Of a stretch of 5,019 nt of DNA, positions 1 through 4,587 are shown piece after piece. The notes under the pieces were generated by a model. That model worked only from the letters and a program-made list of their open reading frames with translations. It was not told the origin of the DNA and searched no databases. The position numbers and the translations under genes are program-made. Numbering within the stretch: the stretch's first letter is position 1; each line of letters begins with the position of its first letter. Origin of the DNA: Nanobdellota archaeon (GTDB lineage: Archaea; Nanobdellota; Nanobdellia; SCGC-AAA011-G17; VGLX01); contig JAHIPG010000206.1 of NCBI GenBank assembly GCA_018894775.1, forward strand, positions 1 through 5,019, given 5' to 3'.

Positions 1-1735
1 CAAAAAAATATTTGAAGCATTTGGAGATTTTCTTAAAGGATATAACCCTGAGCAGAAAAAAGCGATTATAGAACAAGGCAAGAGCATACTATGCATAGCA
101 GGAGCAGGAACAGGAAAGACAACTGTATTAACAAAAAGAATAGAATACTTAGCAAAACTAAAAGCAGTACCAACAGAAAAAATACTGGCAATAACATTCA
201 CAAGAAAAGCAAGACAAGAGATGATAAGAAGGCTGGAAAAATTAATACCAGGACACAAAGTTAAAGTTGAGACTTTCAACTCATTCTGTGAAAAACTATT
301 GAGAAGACATTCAGACATAGCATATGAAAAAGAGTATGAGGTCATAGATTTCAAGACCAAGATACAGCTGGTGAATGAAGCACTAGAAAAGATGGATTAT
401 ACCTTAGACTTTGCTTTAGATGCATACTTCCATTCAAAGAGCAGGAATTATGATAAGCAGGAAAAATTCTTCGAATTCCTGAGAGATGTATTCAGCATAA
501 TAGACCATTATGAAAACAATGAAAAACCAATAGAGGAATTTGGAAAGATAATAAAAAAACTGGCAAGAGGGGAAGATAAACAAACATCATACTTCATCTA
601 TAATCTGATAAAAGAGATAAACCAACTAAAACAGGAAAAAGGTGTCAGAGATTACACAGACCAAATAGTCCATGTGTTAAGATTATTCAAGAGCAACCCT
701 GAACTGATACCTAGATTTAATCATGTACTAGTAGATGAATACCAGGATGTAAACAGAATACAGGTAAAACTTCTAAACAAATTAAAACCTAAAAACCTTT
801 TCGTTGTCGGAGATCCAAGGCAGAGTATATATGGCTGGAGAGGATCAAAAATACGCTATATACTGAATTTTACCAGAGACCATGAGGGAAGCTCTGTTAT
901 TCAGTTAACAAAAAATTACCGTTCAGGAAAAGACATAGTGAACATGGGCAATAAGGTGATTAAAACAATGAATCTTCCTGATCTAGAACCTATGATAGAA
1001 TCAGAGAAACCAATCGTCATGATAAAACATAACAGCGAGAACTCAGAATCACTCTTTATAGCACAAAGCATACTATCACAGCAGATTCAAAGAGACGAAA
1101 TATTCATACTGGCAAGAACAAATAAACAATTAGACAACATAGCACATGTGTTGGGCCAGCATAACATAAAATTCCTAAAAAGAACTATAGATGACGAAAA
1201 ACAGGACATAATGCCAAAAGAGGATGAGATAACACTATCAACAGTGCATGCAATCAAAGGTTTAGAAGCTGAGCTAATCTATATGATTGGAGTAAATTCG
1301 CAAATGTATCCCTGCATGGTATCAGACCATCCTGTATTAGAGTTAGCTAAGACAGATGAATACTATGACAAACATGATGAAGAATTAAGATTACTGTATG
1401 TGGGTTTGACAAGAGCAAAAAAACAGCTTGTTGTTAGTTATTACAGCACATTAAGCAGATTCATAACAGATGAGATAAAAAACACCCTAACAGAAAATGT
1501 GAATACAGCTTACACTAAACAAAATCCGGATGACATAATAACAAAACTTAGAGACTGGAGAACAGAGATATCAGAAAGAGAAAGAATACCTCCATATATA
1601 GTATTTCCTGACAAAACAATGTTAGAGCTAGCTAATACGATGCCAACATCACTAGAAGAATTGAAATATGTACATGGGTTTGGGCCAAGCAAAATAGCCC
1701 GTTATGGTAATCAAATAATAGAACTCCTAAGCTAA
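1..1735 (+). CDS. UvrD/Rep-type SF1A DNA helicase with C-terminal HRDC domain, 5' end cut by window
   Basis: ATP-dependent 3'-5' DNA helicase/translocase of the UvrD/Rep/PcrA class, probably acting in the cytoplasm in DNA repair or replication restart. The reading frame is open from base 2, so the gene starts outside the window; the ATG at 221 is internal because essential motifs lie before it. Of 577 visible residues: Q-motif around NPEQ (15-18), Walker A AGAGTGKTT (33-41), motif Ia ITFTRKA (64-70), Walker B DEYQD (245-249), motif III GDPRQSIYGWRG (270-281), NYRSG (305-309), motif V TVHAIKGLEAE (414-424) and motif VI LLYVGLTRAKK (464-474). Residues about 510-576 look like an HRDC domain, ending in LKYVHGFGPSKIARYG, the helix-turn-helix typical of RecQ and RNase D tails. 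It is shorter than E. coli UvrD (about 720 aa), with compact 1B/2B insertions. All ATPase motifs are intact, so it is probably active. The family call is firm; the exact orthologue and pathway are not. Confidence 0.95.
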   Translation, partial: KKIFEAFGDFLKGYNPEQKKAIIEQGKSILCIAGAGTGKTTVLTKRIEYLAKLKAVPTEKILAITFTRKARQEMIRRLEKLIPGHKVKVETFNSFCEKLLRRHSDIAYEKEYEVIDFKTKIQLVNEALEKMDYTLDFALDAYFHSKSRNYDKQEKFFEFLRDVFSIIDHYENNEKPIEEFGKIIKKLARGEDKQTSYFIYNLIKEINQLKQEKGVRDYTDQIVHVLRLFKSNPELIPRFNHVLVDEYQDVNRIQVKLLNKLKPKNLFVVGDPRQSIYGWRGSKIRYILNFTRDHEGSSVIQLTKNYRSGKDIVNMGNKVIKTMNLPDLEPMIESEKPIVMIKHNSENSESLFIAQSILSQQIQRDEIFILARTNKQLDNIAHVLGQHNIKFLKRTIDDEKQDIMPKEDEITLSTVHAIKGLEAELIYMIGVNSQMYPCMVSDHPVLELAKTDEYYDKHDEELRLLYVGLTRAKKQLVVSYYSTLSRFITDEIKNTLTENVNTAYTKQNPDDIITKLRDWRTEISERERIPPYIVFPDKTMLELANTMPTSLEELKYVHGFGPSKIARYGNQIIELLS

Positions 1736-1780
1736 TTTTCTATTAACTAATATTCATGTTTTGCCATTTTTGCTTTCTTC
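1736..1780 (+). terminator. Possible U-rich terminator of the helicase gene
   Basis: Just after the TAA stop at 1733-1735 the + strand has several T runs (1736-1739, 1759-1762, 1767-1771, then TTTC at 1774-1777) and no convincing hairpin. Archaeal RNA polymerase can terminate at clustered U tracts, so these could end the helicase transcript inside the 3' end of the convergent PHP gene. The region is T-rich anyway, so the call is weak. Confidence 0.3.
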
Positions 1781-2623
1781 ATCAGGAGGACACATCTTGA
1801 TCTTTCCATCCTCTATCTTAATATTACTGAAGAACCTGAAATATTTCAAACGGTTAAGATTTTTCTCAGTTGCTAAATATTTAGTCTCTTTAGCCAGAGT
1901 AAGAAAAGCTTTTTCGTAAAGATTATCCTCAATACCAATAACACTAGACTCATTATTCAATATAGATTCTAAAAACTCTTTTGCTGTATTCCCTTTAGCA
2001 TAAGTCAAACCTTTACCAAGCTCAAATATAGTATGGCCATCACTACCACCAGTTATACCTTTATCAGGATGCTTATCACTAAGCTTGATAGCTTTCTTAT
2101 TACCTCTACTAGTATTGTAAGCAGTAAAAACCTCTAATAAATCTAGCTTCTTCAAGGCTTCATCCATATTCTCAAGTTTGTGTAAAGAGACCCATGTCAT
2201 ACAACAAGGATGAGGTGCACAACTAACACCATTATAACCTTTGTAAACATCGAGAAAATCCATGACTTCCTTTTCAGACCTCAAAAGAGCATCCTTGGTT
2301 TTACGCTTGAAAGGCTCAACCTCTTTGGTATAAAAATTTTCCAGATCTCCTGGCTCATTAAAATAAAATATGATATGAGTTCCTTCCTTACAGGTAACTT
2401 CAATACCTGGTATTATAAGATTGGATGATTTTCCGTAAGCATCTACTGCTCCTCTAATCTCATTATGGTCTGTTATAGCAACGCCAATCTGAAGTTCATC
2501 TAAAGTATTGATAAGTTTATCAATCTTTGTGAAACCATCTACAGAATATTCTGTATGAAAATGCATATCCACAGCATTCAAATCATCATTTATCATCCGT
2601 GTCTTAAAAATAACCCTTCCCAT
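1754..2623 (-). CDS. PHP-domain metal-dependent phosphoesterase
   Basis: Cytoplasmic 289-aa protein of the PHP (polymerase and histidinol phosphatase) family, which hydrolyses phosphoester bonds with a cluster of divalent metals. The metal-ligand series is complete and in order: HFH (H21, H23) in HFHTEYSVDG, TDH (D52, H53) in AITDHNEI, PGIEV (E75) followed by H83, APHP (H138), and GGSDGH (D195, H197). The length and layout fit stand-alone PHP proteins, not the PHP domain of a DNA polymerase. The substrate cannot be read from sequence; relatives act on nucleotides, short oligonucleotides or histidinol phosphate. The ATG at 2623 is preferred because the promoter TATA centre lies about 26 bp upstream, placing transcription start on or next to it; M10 is a less likely alternative. 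The gene converges on the helicase with 18 bp between stops. The tail after about residue 235 is lysine-rich and is not explained by the PHP fold. Confidence 0.9.
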   Translation of the reverse strand: MGRVIFKTRMINDDLNAVDMHFHTEYSVDGFTKIDKLINTLDELQIGVAITDHNEIRGAVDAYGKSSNLIIPGIEVTCKEGTHIIFYFNEPGDLENFYTKEVEPFKRKTKDALLRSEKEVMDFLDVYKGYNGVSCAPHPCCMTWVSLHKLENMDEALKKLDLLEVFTAYNTSRGNKKAIKLSDKHPDKGITGGSDGHTIFELGKGLTYAKGNTAKEFLESILNNESSVIGIEDNLYEKAFLTLAKETKYLATEKNLNRLKYFRFFSNIKIEDGKIKMCPPDEESKNGKT

Positions 2624-2642
2624 AAATTATTGCGCTTAATCG

Positions 2643-2660
2643 GGCTATATAAACCTTTGC
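2643..2660 (-). promoter_or_regulatory. Archaeal BRE/TATA promoter of the PHP gene, apparently leaderless
   Basis: Read on the - strand the site is GCAAAGG followed by TTTATATAG (TATA 2645-2653, BRE about 2654-2660). The TATA centre near 2649 predicts transcription start around 2623, the first base of the ATG. No Shine-Dalgarno sequence precedes that ATG, consistent with a leaderless mRNA. It directly follows the terminator of the upstream operon, so the PHP gene should be transcribed on its own. Confidence 0.8.
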
Positions 2661-2718
2661 AAAAAAAGAAAAAAAGATGTGTTAACTATTTCTAATTGGA
2701 GGCGCAGCTAACACATCT
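2661..2718 (-). terminator. Hairpin plus U7CU7 terminator of the RHH operon
   Basis: A perfect 10-bp inverted repeat, AGATGTGTTA at 2675-2684 and TAACACATCT at 2709-2718, encloses a 24-nt loop that contains the TAG stop (2692-2694) of the zinc-ribbon gene. In the - strand transcript the stem is followed at once by U7CU7 (2661-2675, sharing one base with the stem). The U tract alone should suffice for archaeal termination; with the stem the site resembles a bacterial intrinsic terminator. The hairpin could also protect the 3' end or hold the U tract after the last codons. Confidence 0.7.
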
Positions 2719-3225
2719 ACCTGAGGGTTTTTGAACTGGGGCTTTACAAAATTCACAGGAGGTATAGTCGATATCATTAGGGGAGAAAGAGAGCTCGCCG
2801 GAGGCTAACATCTCAAGCTGGCTCCCCCTTCTCCCGCTCTTACCAGGGATATCATTAGAATATGCTTTCTGAGGATCGATAGCAAGGGAGTTATACTCTC
2901 TCATGTTGCCGGGATTATAACCATTCATCATTGTGTTAGGATTATTTCCTTGCATCATCCCAGCCATATAACCTGCCATAAACATAGCCATATAACCCAT
3001 CATCATCTGAGGACTATAACCCATAGGGTTTGCAGATTGAGGACTATAACCTTTTAATCCAGGATTTTGTGGAAGGTAAGGTTTTTTATCCAGACTTCCA
3101 GGAAGATAACTTTGGTCCCCTATATTTAGTTCTATTGTGTAAGGGGCACTACTCCCAGGGTATTTTGGTCCTTCTGATTTTGACGAACTGTATCCGCCTG
3201 AGTTTGATCCACTGTCTTTTCCCAT
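2692..3225 (-). CDS. Low-complexity Met/Gly/Tyr/Pro-rich protein with C-terminal zinc ribbon; function unknown
   Basis: Not a protein I recognise. The 177-aa product has a Ser/Gly/Lys-rich N-terminus (1-25), four decapeptide repeats with tyrosines at 40, 50, 60 and 70 followed by LP or SP, a methionine-rich segment at 74-91 (9 of 18 residues are Met, with GYMA twice), an Asn/Gly/Met stretch (93-108), a polar linker, and a C-terminal zinc-ribbon knuckle pair CEFC (157-160) and CVSC (171-174). The N-terminal half should be disordered and adhesive, possibly able to self-assemble or touch a membrane; the C-terminus probably binds one zinc ion. The start at 3225 is chosen over the ATG at 3276 because an ideal GGAGGT lies 7 nt before it and the upstream stop is 1 nt away; the longer version would overlap the preceding gene by 50 bp. 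It is the last gene of the operon and is probably translationally coupled to the gene before it. Confidence 0.8.
   Translation of the reverse strand: MGKDSGSNSGGYSSSKSEGPKYPGSSAPYTIELNIGDQSYLPGSLDKKPYLPQNPGLKGYSPQSANPMGYSPQMMMGYMAMFMAGYMAGMMQGNNPNTMMNGYNPGNMREYNSLAIDPQKAYSNDIPGKSGRRGSQLEMLASGELSFSPNDIDYTSCEFCKAPVQKPSGRCVSCASN
2950..2997 (-). repeat. Two 24-bp units encoding GYMA-type octapeptides
   Basis: The 12-mer agccatataacc occurs at 2962-2973 and 2986-2997, exactly 24 bp apart. The two 8-codon units encode GYMAMFMA and GYMAGMMQ (residues 77-92) in the Met-rich segment. Identical codons in the conserved part suggest a recent in-frame duplication. Confidence 0.6.
2992..3111 (-). repeat. 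Four 30-bp imperfect units encoding a decapeptide repeat
   Basis: Residues 39-78 of the zinc-ribbon protein divide into four ten-residue units beginning SYLPG, PYLPQ, GYSPQ and GYSPQ, with Tyr at 40, 50, 60 and 70. The last two units share the 14-mer tgaggactataacc at 3008-3021 and 3038-3051, exactly 30 bp apart. The first two units have diverged more in DNA than in their Tyr-x-Pro core, suggesting the motif is kept by selection. Confidence 0.7.
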
Positions 3226-3226
3226 T

Positions 3227-3511
3227 TTACCAACCTCCTGCCATTTCACTAATCTCTTCGATAAGTTTACTCTCAAGGTCTTTATCTTCTATAATTCTGT
3301 CAAGGTATCCTACTGGGTCATCCAAGAGATCTTGGAAAGCATCTGTTTCTTGTGTTGGTAATCTATCTAACCTGGCTATACATGTTATTGCATTATACTT
3401 TGCTGCTTCAATATCAACTTTTGCTAAGTTACGAATTTCATCCTTAATCCATTTGCAGTAATCGACATGGTTCTGCATATCTTTAACTATGCTTGTTTCA
3501 TATTCATTCAT
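3227..3511 (-). CDS. Small helical protein of unknown function, middle gene of the RHH operon
   Basis: A 94-aa protein I do not recognise. It appears mostly alpha-helical and acidic, with no membrane segment or signal peptide. Helical stretches are about residues 5-30, 32-50, 54-63 and 67-90, the last (residues 67-86, GYLDRIIEDKDLESKLIEEI) amphipathic. Two cysteines (C19, C44) do not form a metal motif. The ATG at 3511 has a GGAGG 8 nt upstream (3520-3524). The gene starts 23 nt after the RHH gene stops, and its last codons (GGA GGT TGG) supply the Shine-Dalgarno site of the next gene. Position after a small RHH protein recalls the toxin slot of a toxin-antitoxin operon, but there is no PIN, RelE, MazF or HEPN-type catalytic pattern. 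It could equally be an adaptor for the zinc-ribbon protein. Confidence 0.8.
   Translation of the reverse strand: MNEYETSIVKDMQNHVDYCKWIKDEIRNLAKVDIEAAKYNAITCIARLDRLPTQETDAFQDLLDDPVGYLDRIIEDKDLESKLIEEISEMAGGW
3233..3238 (-). promoter_or_regulatory. Shine-Dalgarno site deciding the zinc-ribbon protein start
   Basis: GGAGGT on the - strand, 7 nt before the ATG at 3225, is a near-perfect match to the anti-Shine-Dalgarno tail of 16S rRNA. It lies inside the last codons of the preceding gene, whose TAA is separated from the new ATG by a single base, pointing to translational coupling. Confidence 0.85.
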
Positions 3512-3519
3512 TTTCGAAT

Positions 3520-3524
3520 CCTCC
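3520..3524 (-). promoter_or_regulatory. Shine-Dalgarno site of the 94-aa protein gene
   Basis: GGAGG on the - strand lies 8 nt before the ATG at 3511, within the 23-nt gap after the RHH gene. It supports this start and translation from a shared operon mRNA. Confidence 0.8.
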
Positions 3525-3534
3525 GGGGTAGTTT

Positions 3535-3771
3535 TTATCTACGTATCACCTTAGGATGAGACATGTAAAGCTGCATTCTTTTACTACGCCTAGCTTTTGC
3601 AGCCTCTATCTCTTCCAGAATTCTTTTTCCCAACTCAGGATCTTTCTCTACAAGGTCTAGTATGTATAGTATCTTTTTGAGGATGTCGTCGTAACTTTCC
3701 TTTCTATGTTCTTTGAATCTGTCTAGGTTAATCTTTGTCTTTTGATAGATCTTGATTGTTGTAATGCTCAT
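3535..3771 (-). CDS. Ribbon-helix-helix DNA-binding protein, VapB/CopG antitoxin-like
   Basis: A 78-aa protein resembling the small archaeal RHH proteins often annotated as VapB-type antitoxins. The N-terminus fits the fold: a short beta strand TTIKIYQ (4-10) for the DNA-contacting ribbon, helix A around KINLDRFKEH (13-22), then SYDDILKKIL (26-35) as the turn and helix B; ESYDDIL is the characteristic part. As a dimer it should insert the ribbon into the major groove. A third, charged helix (43-68) ends in a basic tail (KVIRR) that may bind a partner or DNA. It is first in a three-gene operon, and a six-unit 10-bp repeat array covers its promoter and leader, suggesting autorepression. An AAGGAA about 7 nt before the ATG (3778-3783) is a weak ribosome-binding site. 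The family call is good; antitoxin status is unproven because no known toxin follows. Confidence 0.82.
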   Translation of the reverse strand: MSITTIKIYQKTKINLDRFKEHRKESYDDILKKILYILDLVEKDPELGKRILEEIEAAKARRSKRMQLYMSHPKVIRR

Positions 3772-3830
3772 TTTGTATTCCTTGGTATCTTTTAGTATCT
3801 GTTGGTATACCTAAGTATACGGTAGTATAT
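3771..3830. repeat. Six phased 10-bp GTAT direct repeats, putative operator
   Basis: Six consecutive 10-mers on the + strand share GTAT at positions 5-8: ttttGTATtc, cttgGTATct, tttaGTATct, gttgGTATac, ctaaGTATac, ggtaGTATat. The cores start at 3775, 3785, 3795, 3805, 3815 and 3825 without a single slip. A 10-bp period puts all cores on nearly the same face of the helix. The array reaches from inside the TATA box, over the predicted transcription start (about 3803), to the first base of the RHH start codon, so full occupancy would block TBP, polymerase and the leader. RHH regulators such as omega, ParG and MetJ bind short tandem boxes cooperatively. That this array is bound by the RHH protein next to it is inference. 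Confidence 0.8.
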
Positions 3831-3840
3831 AAAGGTTTCG
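3826..3840 (-). promoter_or_regulatory. Archaeal BRE/TATA promoter of the RHH operon
   Basis: On the - strand CGAAACC (BRE, 3834-3840) precedes TTTATATA (TATA, 3826-3833). Transcription should begin near 3803, leaving a leader of about 32 nt before the ATG at 3771. The TATA box overlaps the first unit of the GTAT array. No second promoter is evident inside the operon. Confidence 0.8.
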
Positions 3841-3866
3841 ATTTTTGATAAAATTTAGAAAAGGCT
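3841..3866 (-). terminator. Possible weak U-rich terminator of the 188-aa protein gene
   Basis: After the TAG at 3871-3873 the - strand has two T4 runs (3859-3862 and 3850-3853) before the RHH promoter. There is no clear hairpin. If termination is inefficient, transcription from upstream would read into the RHH operon. Confidence 0.25.
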
Positions 3867-3870
3867 TATT

Positions 3871-4437
3871 CTAATCGCTGAAAGCATTCCTCAAAGATTC
3901 AGCATCACTGTAGTGGATATTCTCACACATATTCTCTAAATTCTTCTTCCTTCCACTAAAGAAAAACGAAATTATAGGGTTCTTATCGTACTTTATGAAC
4001 TGTTCAATAAACTTGTCTACATCTTTATCCTTCAGGATAGCAAAATTATAATGTGATTCTATCTTTAATTTGGTTTCTATCTTAAGGGATAAATCCATCT
4101 TACTTTTGATTTTTCTTATCAGGATTTTACTTTCCCCTAACATATGTGGCTTTTTCCAGAACTCGTATTTCATGAAATTATTTGATTTTTCTTCATACAC
4201 ACTTTGATAGTCTAGATCTTCGATTAGGTAGTTGACAGGTCCTAAATCCTCAAAACTCATAAGAGAAATCTTGTTGAGATATTTGTGATCTTTTATGATC
4301 TCTTTGATGTAATCTTCATCTATATAGGTCACTTCCGGATCTTCTTCTACAGCCCTTGATTCTTCGATTAACTGTACTGTTTTGTCATCCAAATCCTTAT
4401 CCGGCCTAAAAGTTTCAGGAAATCTCATAATCCTCAT
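3871..4437 (-). CDS. Hypothetical 188-aa protein
   Basis: I do not recognise this protein. It has no signal peptide or membrane segment and is probably cytoplasmic. The first half is acidic (for example EESRAVEEDPEVTYIDEDY at 25-43) and helical. The second half, from about 103, alternates charged and hydrophobic residues (SKILIRKIKSKMDLSLKIETKLKIES), looks like two or three beta strands, and is followed by a helix (DVDKFIEQFIKY, 139-150) and a hydrophobic strand IISFFF (155-160). No catalytic or metal-binding motif stands out. Codon use and AT content match the neighbours. The ATG at 4437 fits a possible leaderless promoter; the ATG at 4428 (residue 4) is an alternative. It has its own upstream region and is separated from the RHH operon by a strong promoter, so it is probably not part of it. 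Confidence 0.72.
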   Translation of the reverse strand: MRIMRFPETFRPDKDLDDKTVQLIEESRAVEEDPEVTYIDEDYIKEIIKDHKYLNKISLMSFEDLGPVNYLIEDLDYQSVYEEKSNNFMKYEFWKKPHMLGESKILIRKIKSKMDLSLKIETKLKIESHYNFAILKDKDVDKFIEQFIKYDKNPIISFFFSGRKKNLENMCENIHYSDAESLRNAFSD

Positions 4438-4457
4438 ATTTTGGTGCTTCTCTGTTC

Positions 4458-4465
4458 TTTTTAAA
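4458..4465 (-). promoter_or_regulatory. Tentative TATA box of the 188-aa protein gene
   Basis: TTTAAAAA on the - strand is centred about 25 bp before the ATG at 4437, which would again give a leaderless mRNA. The surroundings are so AT-rich that other TATA-like boxes (for example TATAAATTTA, 4476-4485) compete, and no good BRE precedes it. Confidence 0.35.
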
Positions 4466-4531
4466 TTTTTTTAAATAAATTTATAGGATTAAATATCTTT
4501 ATTATGTTATTACTATTTAGTCGTAAATAAT

Positions 4532-4546
4532 CGAAAGGTTTAAATA
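4532..4546 (+). promoter_or_regulatory. Archaeal BRE/TATA promoter of the membrane-anchored protein gene
   Basis: CGAAAGG (BRE, 4532-4538) is followed by TTTAAATA (TATA, 4539-4546), nearly the same arrangement as the other two clear promoters in the window. Transcription should start near 4569, giving a leader of about 19 nt before the ATG at 4588. Confidence 0.75.
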
Positions 4547-4587
4547 AGTTCTAATCCGACAAAAACACCAATACATTATGTTGAAAA

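Larger units (their letters stand above)
4438..4587. other. Divergent intergenic region holding two promoters
   Basis: A 150-bp, very AT-rich spacer between the divergent 188-aa protein gene and the membrane-protein gene. It holds a good + strand promoter and a poorer - strand TATA candidate. I see no RNA gene, long repeat or operator array in it; the only symmetry is a short AT-rich run (TTTAAATAAATTTA, 4469-4482). Confidence 0.6.

Noticed and set aside
1510..1692. 60-codon open frame on the - strand inside the helicase gene
   Set aside because: It lies wholly opposite the HRDC-coding region, has no promoter or ribosome site, and its translation shows no family features.
2210..2428. 72-codon open frame on the + strand inside the PHP gene
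   Set aside because: It is antisense to the PHP catalytic core and has no start signals of its own.
3226..3276. Extended N-terminus of the zinc-ribbon protein from ATG 3276
   Set aside because: It would overlap the preceding gene by 50 bp and ignore the ideal GGAGGT placed for the ATG at 3225.
3030..3461. 143-codon open frame on the + strand opposite the RHH operon
   Set aside because: It spans two well-supported - strand genes with strong Shine-Dalgarno sites; its hydrophobic stretches come from reading helical coding DNA in reverse.
3660..3672. Extra GTAT cluster inside the RHH gene
   Set aside because: Three GTAT copies at 3660, 3664 and 3669 are not 10-bp phased and are explained by the codons for ILYIL.
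3227..3771. Classical VapBC toxin-antitoxin pair
   Set aside because: The RHH protein fits an antitoxin, but the 94-aa neighbour lacks the acidic catalytic pattern of a PIN domain and is shorter than typical VapC.
3771..3830. CRISPR array or origin iterons as the explanation of the repeats
   Set aside because: Units are only 10 bp with no unique spacers, there are no cas or replication initiator genes nearby, and the position over a promoter fits an operator better.
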